Shown one piece after another: positions 49,976 through 59,990 of a DNA stretch of 64,000 nt; position 1 is the first letter of the stretch, and each line of letters starts with the position of its first letter. Position numbers and translations under genes: made by a program. The notes beneath the pieces are model-generated. The model was given only the letters and a program-made list of their open reading frames with translations, did no database searches and had not been told where the DNA came from. Source of the stretch: G965247265 sp965247265. Its GTDB lineage: Bacteria; Pseudomonadota; Gammaproteobacteria; UBA4575. The stretch covers positions 992,001 to 1,056,000 of the forward strand of contig OZ252002.1 in assembly GCA_965247265.1 (NCBI GenBank), written 5' to 3'.

Positions 49976-50144
49976 TAGCCGGTATTTTCGGATACCCGTT
50001 TGAGGTTCGTCAAGCATTGCCTCATACCATCGGCTGGGAGTAGAATCCACTGAAATATCAGGGAAAATTTCGGTTAAATCAACCTGTAACCATTATTATT
50101 TAGAATTCAAATTAGATAATTCGACTATTAGGAGCTAATGGCGC

Positions 50145-50573
50145 ATGGCAACGGAACGCACTTTATCTATTATTAAACCCGATGCGGTAGAAAAAAATGT
50201 GATTGGGAAGATTGAGATGCACATAGAAAACGCAAATTTGAAAATTATTGCAGCAAAAATGTTAAGAGTGAGTCGACAACAAGCGGGTGACTTTTATGAC
50301 ATTCATCAGGGCAAACCCTTTTATGATGACCTTGTCGAATTTATGACGTCGGGCCCTGTAGTGGTGCAGGTGCTAGAAGGTGATAATGCAATTAAAAATT
50401 ATCGAGTTGTAATGGGCGCCACGCAGTTTGGTGAAGCAGCATCCGGAACAATTCGAGCGGAGTTTGCGTCATCTACGGCGCAAAATGCCGTGCATGGCTC
50501 TGACTCAGAAGAAAATGCGCAACGCGAAATAAATTTTTTCTTTGCCGAGCATGAAATTTTTCCAACAAAATAA
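50145..50573 (+). CDS. ndk: nucleoside diphosphate kinase
   Basis: 142-aa enzyme balancing NTP pools through a phospho-histidine. N terminus TERTLSIIKPDAVEKNVIGKI; catalytic His in NAVHGSDSEENAQREINFFF (near 117). taggag precedes the ATG by 12 bp. rlmN starts 9 bp later. Confidence 0.97.
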   Translation: MATERTLSIIKPDAVEKNVIGKIEMHIENANLKIIAAKMLRVSRQQAGDFYDIHQGKPFYDDLVEFMTSGPVVVQVLEGDNAIKNYRVVMGATQFGEAASGTIRAEFASSTAQNAVHGSDSEENAQREINFFFAEHEIFPTK

Positions 50574-50582
50574 AATAGTCAA

Positions 50583-51731
50583 ATGAAGCTAGATGAAAAA
50601 AATATTGTTAATCAAAACTTGATGGGAATGTCGCATCAAGAGCTAGAGCACTATTTTTCATTGATTGATGAAAAATCATATCGGGCAGCACAGTTTCTAA
50701 AATGGACACATCAGCAAGGTATTTTTGATTACGCGTCAATGACAAATTTCAGTAAGCCTTTACGTGAGTGGTTGGATAAAAATACTATTTTGCAACTACC
50801 TGAAATGATAAACGAAGAAGTTTCGACGGATGGTACTCGCAAATGGCTACTCAAAATTGACGAAAACAATGCAGTAGAAACTGTTTTTATTCCTGAAGAT
50901 GAGCGAGCCACTTTATGCGTGTCTTCTCAGGTGGGTTGTGCCTTAGACTGCACATTTTGTGCCACGGCCAGACAAGGATTTGCAGGTAATCTTTCATCAG
51001 CACAGATAATTTCTCAGCTTTGGTTTGCTGAGCATCGCCTGCGCAAGCAAATGAACAAACCACGCATAATAAGCAATGTGGTTTTCATGGGTATGGGCGA
51101 GCCACTTGCCAATTTCGATAATGTGGTTAGCGCGATACGTATTATGATGGATGACAATGCGTATGGGTTAGGCAAGCGCAAGGTTACCGTAAGTACATCA
51201 GGTCTTGTGCATAAAATAGATATGCTACGTGATGCGCTCGATGTCAGTCTTGCAATTTCATTACATGCACCTAATGATGATATACGTAATCAATTAGTAC
51301 CCTTAAATAGACGATTTCCAATATCAGAGTTAATGCAAGCATGTCGACGCTTTATTCAAGATAAAAACAGAAAGCATACGATCACTTTTGAATATGTCAT
51401 GCTTGATCGAATAAATGATCGTCCAGACCATGCAAGGCAATTAGCAACACTTCTAAAAGATTTGCCAGCAAAAATTAATCTTATTCCATTTAATTCATTT
51501 CCAAATTCTGGTTTTTCGCGATCATCTGATGATGCGATAGAAGCGTTTCGAGAAATCCTACAAGCTGCTGGCATCACGACGATCACTCGGCGCCCGCGTG
51601 GTGAAGATATTGCAGCTGCATGTGGGCAGTTGGCAGGAAATGTAAAAGATATGACAAAGCGCAAGCGTCATTTTGAAAAATTATATGAGCGTGAGTTGTT
51701 AAATTATAAGGTGGACGTTGCATGCGCATAA
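50583..51731 (+). CDS. rlmN: dual-specificity 23S rRNA / tRNA adenine-C2 methyltransferase RlmN
   Basis: 382-aa radical-SAM enzyme methylating A2503 of 23S rRNA and A37 of tRNAs. Cluster motif CALDCTFCATARQGF (CxxxCxxC, near 119). The second catalytic cysteine is in EDIAAACGQL near 352. GMGEPLANFDNV near 178 is typical. The stop lies inside the pilW coding start (10-bp overlap). Confidence 0.97.
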   Translation: MKLDEKNIVNQNLMGMSHQELEHYFSLIDEKSYRAAQFLKWTHQQGIFDYASMTNFSKPLREWLDKNTILQLPEMINEEVSTDGTRKWLLKIDENNAVETVFIPEDERATLCVSSQVGCALDCTFCATARQGFAGNLSSAQIISQLWFAEHRLRKQMNKPRIISNVVFMGMGEPLANFDNVVSAIRIMMDDNAYGLGKRKVTVSTSGLVHKIDMLRDALDVSLAISLHAPNDDIRNQLVPLNRRFPISELMQACRRFIQDKNRKHTITFEYVMLDRINDRPDHARQLATLLKDLPAKINLIPFNSFPNSGFSRSSDDAIEAFREILQAAGITTITRRPRGEDIAAACGQLAGNVKDMTKRKRHFEKLYERELLNYKVDVACA

Positions 51732-52501
51732 TGATTCGATATTTATTCTTATCACTATTTTTCATTTCTGTGACAGCCTGTACGACGAAAAATGAACTTT
51801 ATTTAGAGCCCACTCGGGATCAAAAAGCAGCTGAAATTAACACACAACTAGGTGCGAGATATTTGGCTCAAGGTGATCTGGAAATTGCAGATGAAAAGTT
51901 ACGACGTGCTTTAAAGCAAGATCCAAAATTAGCCACAACACATTGGGTTTTTGCATTGCTGCAAGAAAGATTAGGTGAAAAAGACGTTGCTGAAAAACAT
52001 TTTCGCAAAGCAATACATTTAGATCCAAAGAATTCGCGTGCGCATAACAACTATGGCGCATTCTTATGCAAGCTAGATAGAATTGATGAAGCTGAAAATC
52101 AATTTCTCCAGGCAATAGATAATCCCTTATATTCACAGGCAGATTCCGCATATGTGAATGCAGGCCTATGTGTATTAAAGATACCAGATGACGATAAAGC
52201 CGAGCAGTATTTTAAAAAGGCTTTAGTGATTAACTCTCGCCAGCAAGCTGCATTGTTTCAAATGGCTCGCATTTCCTTTGATCGTCAAGAATATGAGCTA
52301 GCGATGAATTATATTCGCACGTATGAAAAAGTGGCTAAACATACATCGGAATCACTTTGGATTGCATACCAGTCCGAAGCGCAATTAGGAAAAAAAACGA
52401 ATGCAGAAGATTATGCAACGAAGTTAAAAATTCAATACCCCGCTTCTGAAGAAGCAAAATTATTGGCAGAAAGTTACTGGAATGCAGGAAGAAAAAATTA
52501 A
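51722..52501 (+). CDS. pilW: type IV pilus biogenesis lipoprotein PilW/PilF (TPR)
   Basis: 259 aa. Lipoprotein signal peptide ending FISVTAC (lipobox Cys near residue 19), then six TPR-like repeats (GARYLAQGDLEIADEKLRRALKQDPK, HFRKAIHLDPKNSRAHNNYG and so on). In pilus-bearing relatives it assembles the secretin at the outer membrane; other pilus genes are not in this window. Overlaps both rlmN (10 bp) and rodZ (20 bp). Confidence 0.9.
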   Translation: MRIMIRYLFLSLFFISVTACTTKNELYLEPTRDQKAAEINTQLGARYLAQGDLEIADEKLRRALKQDPKLATTHWVFALLQERLGEKDVAEKHFRKAIHLDPKNSRAHNNYGAFLCKLDRIDEAENQFLQAIDNPLYSQADSAYVNAGLCVLKIPDDDKAEQYFKKALVINSRQQAALFQMARISFDRQEYELAMNYIRTYEKVAKHTSESLWIAYQSEAQLGKKTNAEDYATKLKIQYPASEEAKLLAESYWNAGRKN

Positions 52502-53477
52502 CACTGCTGTTGAGCAAGAAGAGCAAAAGCCTAATCTAAATATTGGTGCGTTGCTGGTCAATGCGCGTAATAGTGTCGCATTGAATCAAACGGATGTTGC
52601 TGATCAGATTAATTTACCGCTCGCAACCATCGATGCACTAGAAAAAGATAATTTCGAAAAATTACCAGAATCAACGTATGTGCGAGGCTATTTAAGAAGT
52701 TATGCTCGACTAGTGGGGCTTGATCCTGAAGAGTTAATTAACAATTATAACGGGTTGTATCCTGCTTATTCTGATAAAGAGCAAGTAACAAGTTTTAAAC
52801 CAAGTTACGATTCGGCATTTATTTGGAGTACTGCGGCCGTTGTAATAATTCTTGTGGGACTGTTAGTGACATGGTGGATAGATTTTAGAACTAGTTCTGA
52901 GCAAGATATTCAATTGGCTAGTAGTGACGCAGTCCAGTCAATTTCTACGCATGAAGCAGGTGTACAAAGCGACACCACTATACCGGAATCGAAAATTGAA
53001 GTAGAACCTGAAACAGTATCAGAAGCAACGCCAGAATCAGAACCAGAAGTTATAATAGAGCAGCAAGCTGTTGCCACAGCGGAACCCGTTATAATGGAAG
53101 GCCCTGTGCCGGTAGAAGACGAAGTTGTAAGTGCTGAACCAATTGAGTATGCAACAGAAGAAGTAGAACAGGCAATGGAAGAGGAATCTCAGGATCCAAC
53201 GCTTGTCACCATGAGCCATGATTCTGATATTTTAACTGTAACTTTTGTTGAAAAGAGTTGGACAGAAATACAAGACGCAGACTCAAATACCCTTATGCAA
53301 GGTTTAATTGAACCCGGCGTTGTGAAAAACTTAAATGGCCGGCCTCCATTTCGAATTTTTCTTGGAAATTCGCCTGGTGTTGTAATTGAAGTAAATGGAC
53401 AGTATTTTGACCAGTCTGAATTTAATAGAAGTAATCGTACTGCAAGATTTCAGGTTTCAGGTAGAGCATTCAATTAA
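52482..53477 (+). CDS. rodZ: cell-shape protein RodZ
   Basis: 331-aa bitopic protein. The N-terminal HTH (LLVNARNSVALNQTDVADQINLPLATIDALEKDNF) binds MreB. One membrane span lies near residues 111-129 (FIWSTAAVVIILVGLLVTWW). A Glu/Pro/Val-rich linker follows, then a C-terminal DUF4115 domain (LTVTFVEKSWTEIQDADS, LIEPGVVKNLNGRPPFRIFLG). hisS follows after 29 bp; the ispG gene often found between them is elsewhere here. Confidence 0.95.
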   Translation: MQEEKINTAVEQEEQKPNLNIGALLVNARNSVALNQTDVADQINLPLATIDALEKDNFEKLPESTYVRGYLRSYARLVGLDPEELINNYNGLYPAYSDKEQVTSFKPSYDSAFIWSTAAVVIILVGLLVTWWIDFRTSSEQDIQLASSDAVQSISTHEAGVQSDTTIPESKIEVEPETVSEATPESEPEVIIEQQAVATAEPVIMEGPVPVEDEVVSAEPIEYATEEVEQAMEEESQDPTLVTMSHDSDILTVTFVEKSWTEIQDADSNTLMQGLIEPGVVKNLNGRPPFRIFLGNSPGVVIEVNGQYFDQSEFNRSNRTARFQVSGRAFN

Positions 53478-53506
53478 GCTCGCGCCTTACACAACAAGTA
53501 GAATAA

Positions 53507-54778
53507 ATGTCTAATCGAATTCAATCGATTCGCGGTATGCATGATGTATTACCGCCAGATAGCGAAACATTGCGCAATATTGAGCACACTTTGCAGGCGG
53601 TCTTACAACAATATGGCTATCAAGAAATTCGTACACCTTTATTAGAGCAAACGGAGTTATTCAAACGTTCTTTAGGTGAAGTCACCGATATTGTAGAAAA
53701 GGAAATGTATATCTTTGAAGATCGAAATGGTGACAGTTTAACGTTACGGCCAGAAGGCACAGCCAGTTGTGTGCGAGCCGGAATACAGCACGGCTTTTTA
53801 TATGCGCAACCATTGCGATTGTGGTACTGCGGCCCATTTTTCCGTCATGAAAGACCCCAAAAGGGGCGTTATAGACAATTTCATCAAATTGGTGTGGAAA
53901 CATTTGGGTTTGAAGGGCCGGATATTGATGCTGAGCTTATTGCGTTGAATCAACATATGTGGGAGGCAATAAATCTCCCATCAAAACCAAAACTAGAAAT
54001 AAACAGTTTAGGTACCTTGGAAGTAAGACAAAAATACCGTGAACAACTTATTTCATATTTGCAGAAGTATGAAAATCAACTTGATGATGAAGCAAAAAGT
54101 AGGTTACTAAATAATCCAATGCGAATTTTAGATAGCAAAAATCCAGAGTTAAAAGAAATAATACAAAATGCACCCAGTCTTTTAGATCATTTAGACCCTG
54201 AATCTTCTGAACACTTTTCTAAATTACAAGAAATGCTAACGGCTGCAAATGTTGAGTTCACTGTTAATTCTCGATTAGTTCGTGGACTGGATTACTACAG
54301 CAAAACAGTATTTGAATGGATTGCGGATGGCTTAGGAGCACAAGCGACAATTTGTGCCGGTGGCCGCTACGATGGACTTGTTGAGCAGCTGGGTGGGAAA
54401 CCCTGTACTGCAGCAGGTTTTGCAATTGGAATTGAGAGAATTGCAGCGCTATTGGATGAATCGCAGCTGAATAACCCAAGTAGTGATGCATATGTAATCC
54501 TAATGGGTGATGAGGCACAGCATGTCGGGCTTAAATTAGGGACACAAATCCGTACCCAACTTCCAACATCGAGCGTGGTCATTAACTGTGGTGGAGGCAG
54601 TGTAAAAGCACAAATGAAGCGAGCAGATCGCTCCAATGCTAAGCTTGCTATTCTTATTGGCGAGGACGAGATTAAAAATAACAGTGTCGCAATTAAATTT
54701 CTACGAGAACAGCGAGATCAAGAAACGATTCCATTAGAAAATTTAATTCGATTTTTGACTGAATACATCAACAATTGA
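53507..54778 (+). CDS. hisS: histidyl-tRNA synthetase
   Basis: 423-aa class II synthetase. Motif 1 region RGMHDVLPPDSETLRNIE; motif 2 FRHERPQKGRYRQFHQIGVE; histidine-specific loop LVRGLDYYSKTVFEW near 259; motif 3 GFAIGIERIAALL. C-terminal anticodon-binding domain from about 325. Essential for translation. Confidence 0.98.
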   Translation: MSNRIQSIRGMHDVLPPDSETLRNIEHTLQAVLQQYGYQEIRTPLLEQTELFKRSLGEVTDIVEKEMYIFEDRNGDSLTLRPEGTASCVRAGIQHGFLYAQPLRLWYCGPFFRHERPQKGRYRQFHQIGVETFGFEGPDIDAELIALNQHMWEAINLPSKPKLEINSLGTLEVRQKYREQLISYLQKYENQLDDEAKSRLLNNPMRILDSKNPELKEIIQNAPSLLDHLDPESSEHFSKLQEMLTAANVEFTVNSRLVRGLDYYSKTVFEWIADGLGAQATICAGGRYDGLVEQLGGKPCTAAGFAIGIERIAALLDESQLNNPSSDAYVILMGDEAQHVGLKLGTQIRTQLPTSSVVINCGGGSVKAQMKRADRSNAKLAILIGEDEIKNNSVAIKFLREQRDQETIPLENLIRFLTEYINN

Positions 54779-54791
54779 TATGTGAGAAATT

Positions 54792-55415
54792 ATGTTTGAT
54801 TACGAAACTGAAGAACAACAAGTAGAGGCGATTAAAAATTGGTGGAAACAAAATGGCACTGCCATTATTAGTGGTGCAGTATTGGGTATAGGCGCACTAG
54901 TGGGTTGGCGTGGCTGGGCATGGCATCAAGAAAATCAGGCTATAGAAGCGTCTGACGCATTTGTCATTGTACAAGAAGCAGTAAAAAGCAATGATTCAGC
55001 TGTAATTCAAACGCAAGCGGAAGTATTGCGATCAGAATTCAAATCTACTCCCTATGCTTCACTGGCAACCTTGTATGAAGCGAAATCAGAATCTGAAAAT
55101 GGAGATCTTGCAGCTGCAGCTGTTAGTTTGCGTTGGGTGATGAACTATAGCAATCAAGATTCTGTAAAAGATGTTGCGCGAATTCGTTTGGCACGTGTGT
55201 TAGTTGCGGATAATAAGTTAGATGAAGCCGCTGCAACCATTAACCACGCATTACCAAAATTTTATGCGTCGCTGGTGAATGAAATCCGTGGCGATATATA
55301 TTTAGCTAAAGGTGAAAATGAACAAGCCAAGCAGGCATATGATCAAGCCATGCAAGATGCAGGAGGTGCCGGTGTGGAGTACTTGTTAATGAAGCGAAAC
55401 AATTTAGGTAGCTAA
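54792..55415 (+). CDS. yfgM: YfgM-like Sec-associated inner-membrane protein
   Basis: 207 aa. Cytoplasmic N terminus YETEEQQVEAIKNWWKQNG, one membrane span (TAIISGAVLGIGALVGWRGW, residues 21-40), and a periplasmic TPR-like domain (ARVLVADNKLDEAAATINHAL). In E. coli YfgM works with PpiD at SecYEG. Conserved position between hisS and bamB. Confidence 0.93.
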   Translation: MFDYETEEQQVEAIKNWWKQNGTAIISGAVLGIGALVGWRGWAWHQENQAIEASDAFVIVQEAVKSNDSAVIQTQAEVLRSEFKSTPYASLATLYEAKSESENGDLAAAAVSLRWVMNYSNQDSVKDVARIRLARVLVADNKLDEAAATINHALPKFYASLVNEIRGDIYLAKGENEQAKQAYDQAMQDAGGAGVEYLLMKRNNLGS

Positions 55416-55435
55416 TTTCTTTTTAAATCGAATTT

Positions 55436-56632
55436 ATGTTTTATAAATATACGTTAAGAATTTCATTCTTAATCCTATTTTTTTGCTGCACTCAGTTTTC
55501 TGCATGTGGTGTGTTAAAAAAAAATAAGACAGGATGGTTTGTTGAAGTTGATGATCCTCGTGAGCCAACAAAATTAATCAAAATTGATCCAGTAAAAGCT
55601 CAAGCACAGTCTGTGTGGCGAAATTCAGTGGGCGATTTATCTAAGACCTATAATGAAATACGCCCGCATGTGACCGATGATCGTGTTTACCTAAGTAGTG
55701 CAGAGGGCCGTATTGTGGCTTTGCAAGGGTCTGATGGTAAGAATATTTGGTCCGTTAATTTAGAAGATGAAAAAATTTCCGGAGGCGTAAACGGGGGTGA
55801 AGGCATCGTTGCTGTGGGCGGTAATAATGGGGATGTCATTGCGCTTAGCAGTGTAGATGGAGCAGTACAGTGGCGTACACCATTAACTAGTGAGGTCATG
55901 GCGCTATCTGCAGCGGGTTATGGCGTTATTGTTGCACGCACTAATGATAGTAAAGTGCATGCACTCGATATCGGTGATGGTGAAGTGGTATGGAGTGCCG
56001 GGCGTAATTTACCGCCACTAACGTTACGAGGTGTGAGTGAGCCAAAAGTTATAGAGGATGTGGTTTTAGTTGGATTTGAAGATGGCAAGTTAATTGCATT
56101 TAGTTTGCGAGACGGTGCAGAGTTATGGCAAGTAACTGTTTCAATCGCAAGTGGACGATCAGACCTTGATCGCATGTCAGATATTGATGGAGAGTTTGTT
56201 TATTTAGAAGGAACTATTTACGTTGTAAATTTCAATGGCCGACTCGTCACAATTGATATGGACAACGGTAAAGTGTTGTGGATTAAAGATGACATTTCAT
56301 CTAGTGCAGGATTGAGTGTAGATGGGTCGCACATTTATGTAACCGATTCGGATGATAGCGTGTGGGCATTTGACAAATCATCGGGTGCAACTATTTGGCG
56401 GCAAGACAAACTTCTATATCGAGAACTCACCGCACCAGAGCCAATGGGGGATTATGTTATCGTGGGTGATTTTGAGGGCTATGTCCATTGGTTAGATAAA
56501 GAAGACGGCAAATTGGTAGGGCGAGAAAAAGTGGATAGTAAACATATAAAAGTAGCCCCTCTTGTAATCAATGACCGCGCACATATATTTTCAAACAGTG
56601 GAAAATTCTCTGTGTGGAAGTATCGTCAATAA
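55436..56632 (+). CDS. bamB: outer-membrane assembly lipoprotein BamB
   Basis: 398 aa. Lipoprotein signal with lipobox FSAC (Cys near 24), then an eight-bladed beta-propeller of PQQ-type repeats such as VVWSAGRNLPPLTLRG and VWAFDKSSGATIWRQD. Component of the Bam complex inserting barrel proteins. Part of the hisS-yfgM-bamB-der run. Confidence 0.95.
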   Translation: MFYKYTLRISFLILFFCCTQFSACGVLKKNKTGWFVEVDDPREPTKLIKIDPVKAQAQSVWRNSVGDLSKTYNEIRPHVTDDRVYLSSAEGRIVALQGSDGKNIWSVNLEDEKISGGVNGGEGIVAVGGNNGDVIALSSVDGAVQWRTPLTSEVMALSAAGYGVIVARTNDSKVHALDIGDGEVVWSAGRNLPPLTLRGVSEPKVIEDVVLVGFEDGKLIAFSLRDGAELWQVTVSIASGRSDLDRMSDIDGEFVYLEGTIYVVNFNGRLVTIDMDNGKVLWIKDDISSSAGLSVDGSHIYVTDSDDSVWAFDKSSGATIWRQDKLLYRELTAPEPMGDYVIVGDFEGYVHWLDKEDGKLVGREKVDSKHIKVAPLVINDRAHIFSNSGKFSVWKYRQ

Positions 56633-56747
56633 AATTTCGTATGTAATTTTACGTTCAGCCTTAATAAGTGATCAAATTCATATAAGATTCGCTTTCTTTA
56701 TATGCGGGCATAGCACGCACAACCAATAAGAATTTTAATATATTTCA

Positions 56748-58157
56748 ATGAAACCTGTCATCGCACTCGTAGGTCGGCCCAATGTTGGTAAATCTACATT
56801 GTTTAATTATTTAACGAAGTCGAAAGACGCATTAGTTGCAGACCAACCTGGGCTTACGCGAGATCGAATTTATGGCGTATCACACCGATTTGAAAATCGT
56901 TACATTGTGATTGATACAGGCGGTATCGCACCCGCCGATGATTCAACTGAAAAGCAAGAAATGAATCAGGCAATCACTTCTCAAGCTTGGCTTGCAATCG
57001 AAGAAGCCGATGTTGTGTTTTTTATGGTGGATTGTGTAGAAGGTTTGGTGCCGCAAGATCAAGATGTTTATAAAAAATTAAGAAATTCAAATCAAAAAGT
57101 ATTTGTAATTGTAAACAAAGCAGATGCCAGCTTAATTAATACGTTATCGAATGAATTTTATGAGCTCGGTGCAGAGAATGTTTATGAAATATCCGCAAAG
57201 TCTGGGAAAGGTGTGCGAGATTTATTTTCAGAATTAGAACAATTATTTCCAATTGTACAAGAGCAACCCGCAGAAGAAATCAAAGGCGCAGTAATAAAAG
57301 TAGCCTTAGTCGGCAAGCCCAATGTGGGCAAGTCCACCTTGGCCAATGCACTGATTGGCGAAGAGCGTTTTGTGACCTCCAGTGTACCGGGCACCACGCG
57401 TGATAGTATCTCAGTACCGATAGAAAAATTCGGTACGCATTTTGAATTGATTGATACCGCAGGGGTGCGCCGGCGCAGCAAGGTGCATGATTTAATTGAA
57501 AAATTTAGTGTTGTGAAGACCTTGCAAGCCATTGAGGATGCAAATGTGGTTGTGCTAATGCTTGATGGCGCGCAGGAGTTTTCAGAGCAAGATGCAAGAC
57601 TGGCAGGCATGGTTTTAGAAAGTGGTCGCGCTGTAGTACTGGCAATTAATAAAATAGACTCATGCTCTAAACAAGATTACGAAGACATACAAAAAGGCTT
57701 TGATCTTAAATTACGTTTTTTAGAATTTGCGGAGCGTCAATTTATTTCCGCAAAACATAAAGAAGGCATCACAAAACTTATGCGCGCAGTCGCACGTGCC
57801 TATAAATCTGCAAATATTAAAGTCAGTACAGGCGAATTGAATCGAATACTTGAAAGCGCATTAGAAAGTTTTCAACCACCCCTCGTGCGGGGCAGAAGAA
57901 TTAAACTTAAATATGTTGCGCAAATAAACCAATGTCCACCCACATTTGCCATTCATGGTAATCAAATTGGTAGAATTCCTGCACCATACAAACGTTATTT
58001 GGAAAATTATTATCGCAAAACGCTACAACTTGTTGGCACTCCTATTAGTTTGGTATTTAAACAACCTGATAACCCCTTTGCAGGAAAACGAAATAAACTC
58101 ACACCTCGACAACAACGTCATCGCAAGCGTTTAATCAAAAAAGTAAAAAAGCACTAA
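56748..58157 (+). CDS. der: ribosome biogenesis GTPase Der (EngA)
   Basis: 469 aa with two tandem G domains: GRPNVGKST (near 8) with DTGGIAP and NKAD, and GKPNVGKST (near 189) with DTAGVRR and NKID. A C-terminal KH-like domain follows from about 360. Acts in 50S subunit maturation. A basic tail (RQQRHRKRLIKKVKKH) binds RNA. Confidence 0.98.
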   Translation: MKPVIALVGRPNVGKSTLFNYLTKSKDALVADQPGLTRDRIYGVSHRFENRYIVIDTGGIAPADDSTEKQEMNQAITSQAWLAIEEADVVFFMVDCVEGLVPQDQDVYKKLRNSNQKVFVIVNKADASLINTLSNEFYELGAENVYEISAKSGKGVRDLFSELEQLFPIVQEQPAEEIKGAVIKVALVGKPNVGKSTLANALIGEERFVTSSVPGTTRDSISVPIEKFGTHFELIDTAGVRRRSKVHDLIEKFSVVKTLQAIEDANVVVLMLDGAQEFSEQDARLAGMVLESGRAVVLAINKIDSCSKQDYEDIQKGFDLKLRFLEFAERQFISAKHKEGITKLMRAVARAYKSANIKVSTGELNRILESALESFQPPLVRGRRIKLKYVAQINQCPPTFAIHGNQIGRIPAPYKRYLENYYRKTLQLVGTPISLVFKQPDNPFAGKRNKLTPRQQRHRKRLIKKVKKH

Positions 58158-58169
58158 AAATTATTGCGT

Positions 58170-59081
58170 TTAAATCTCGCTATAATATTTCAGCATTTTT
58201 ATTCTCATTGCTTTATCTGGCAATTCACCATTTAAAGCACCCATGTTTTCATCCATATGATCTGTACGCGATGTGGCAGGGATTGCAACGGTTACAGCAG
58301 GGTGTGAAAGAATAAACTTTAAAAAATATTGTGCCCAGTTGTTGCAACCAATTTCCTCCGCCCATTCAGGAACCGGTTTATTTTCAACGTTGTTAAATAA
58401 ACTTCCGCGCTGAAACGGCCGGTTGATGATGACGGCCATGCTTTTGTCTGCTGCAAGGGGGAGCAATCTTTGTTCAGCTTCGGTATCAACAATGTTATAT
58501 GTGAACTGCACAAAATCCAGCTTTTCTGTTTGTATAATTTCTATGAGGTCATCATGGCGACGACCGTGAGATGTGGTGACACCAATATAACGGATTCGAC
58601 CTGACGCTTTCCATTCACGCAAGGTTTTAAGATGCGTTTTCCAGCCTTGCAAATTGTGAATTTGCATGAGATCAAAACTTTTCACACCCCAAAGCTTTTC
58701 TGCAGTTTGCATTTGTTGAATGCCTTGCTGTTCACCGGGTGTCCACACTTTTGTAGCAGAAAAAAGCGATGTTGGCGGCGGTAGTTGCGTAAAGCATTTA
58801 CCTAATACGGCTTGTGCAGAGCCATACATGGGTGAGGAGTCAATTATGCCGCCACTGTGTTCAAAAAAATGGCGCAGTACTTTTGTGCGCTCATTAATGG
58901 TTGTTTGATTAGTGCCTACATCGAACGTTATCCACGTGCCCATGCCCACGCATGGGATTACTTCTCCACTTGACGGAATGGCTCGTGTACGTACTTTATT
59001 TGATGTTGGATAAACAAACGAAGGCAGTGCAAGCAAGGTGACACTTGCAGCAGTTGTAAGCATGAAGTCACGACGATGCAT
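58170..59081 (-). CDS. aldo/keto reductase with Tat-type signal
   Basis: 303 aa. It begins MHRRDFMLTTAASVTLLALPSFV, a twin-arginine signal peptide. The reductase barrel follows: IDSSPMYGSAQAVLGKCF (catalytic Asp/Tyr region), the Lys in FSATKVWTPGE, and LMQIHNLQGWKTHLKTLREW. Likely an exported or membrane-tethered oxidoreductase; the substrate is unknown. Convergent with der, 13 bp apart. Confidence 0.88.
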   Translation of the reverse strand: MHRRDFMLTTAASVTLLALPSFVYPTSNKVRTRAIPSSGEVIPCVGMGTWITFDVGTNQTTINERTKVLRHFFEHSGGIIDSSPMYGSAQAVLGKCFTQLPPPTSLFSATKVWTPGEQQGIQQMQTAEKLWGVKSFDLMQIHNLQGWKTHLKTLREWKASGRIRYIGVTTSHGRRHDDLIEIIQTEKLDFVQFTYNIVDTEAEQRLLPLAADKSMAVIINRPFQRGSLFNNVENKPVPEWAEEIGCNNWAQYFLKFILSHPAVTVAIPATSRTDHMDENMGALNGELPDKAMRIKMLKYYSEI

Positions 59082-59220
59082 GGCTGTTTAATTATAGCAG
59101 TGATAGTGAGGCTAAGGGTGATAAAGGCTATAGATTTTATTATTACAAGTCATGCTCTTTTATATGCGCCTTTTAGCGCTCATAATAGTTTCTAGTTATA
59201 AAAAAAGAAGGAATCTTGAC

Positions 59221-59430
59221 ATGAACTTTCATGACATTGTAGCCAGTGCTGGTGAAAATAATATGCTCGATGATTTGCGAAGTGATTACGTCACGCTTAT
59301 TGCAGGTGCATTATCACGTGCATTAACGGCAGATGAATTACCGGCCAACGCAGAACACATTGCAGATTTGGCGTATGCAGCGGCACACCATGCGCTTTGC
59401 AGATTGCATCAAGATTTACCGTATTCGTGA
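59221..59430 (+). CDS. hypothetical protein, 69 aa
   Basis: Not recognised. ATG 59221 (NFHDIVASAGENNMLDDLRS) has aagaagga 8 bp upstream; the frame extends to 59152 but the earlier part is not coding-like. Alanine/histidine-rich helical protein (ADLAYAAAHHALCRLHQDL). No membrane segment. Confidence 0.55.
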   Translation: MNFHDIVASAGENNMLDDLRSDYVTLIAGALSRALTADELPANAEHIADLAYAAAHHALCRLHQDLPYS

Positions 59431-59469
59431 TAATAAAACAGTACAGTAATTATTATTAATAGGTTTGTA

Positions 59470-59904
59470 TTATTTCGATAGCACCATATCGAAATTTATT
59501 TCCTTTTGACGCGTGGACCCTATCCATTGCGTTTCAAGTTTGTTAAAGCCGTCTGCGGAAACAATAAAATGAATATGCGGAGTGGGCATGTTGGGCCATT
59601 CTGTTTCAAATTCAAAATAACCCTGCTCATCACTAAACATGTAGGCACGCAGGTAATCGCGGTATCGGCCTTCTTCACCACCTTGCCAGTGTGCTATTTT
59701 GGCATTTGCAATAGGCGTGCAATCTGTTGCCGATAAAATTTGACCGCGCACACTAACACTTTTGCTTATATTTACTTTTTTTTCTGTCACCGGTTTGTAA
59801 TGGGTGCCGGTGCTGCGATTTGGGGTGGGCGGACAATTTTCTGCAAGTAATCCTAGTGGTGTTATGAGTAAAGTCATTAAAGCGGTGGTTGTTATGGCGC
59901 GCAT
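59470..59904 (-). CDS. exported intradiol-dioxygenase-fold protein
   Basis: 144 aa. Signal peptide (RAITTTALMTLLITPLGLLA), then the intradiol ring-cleavage dioxygenase core: SVRGQILSATDCTPIANAKIAHWQ, YMFSDEQGYFEFETEWPN and PHIHFIVSADGFNKL, which contains an HIH motif placed like the iron ligands. It is shorter than catechol dioxygenases, so it may bind aromatic compounds or act outside the cytoplasm on unknown substrates. Confidence 0.8.
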   Translation of the reverse strand: MRAITTTALMTLLITPLGLLAENCPPTPNRSTGTHYKPVTEKKVNISKSVSVRGQILSATDCTPIANAKIAHWQGGEEGRYRDYLRAYMFSDEQGYFEFETEWPNMPTPHIHFIVSADGFNKLETQWIGSTRQKEINFDMVLSK

Positions 59905-59990
59905 GGCCGTTCTCCAAAGTGTTGTACGCTTATAAACTAGACCTGACTGTATTGTATTTGATTGCAGCGTTTAGATAGAATTAATTAATT

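Noticed and set aside
54264..54636. Overlapping minus-strand frames inside hisS
   Set aside because: Shadows of the class II synthetase on the plus strand.
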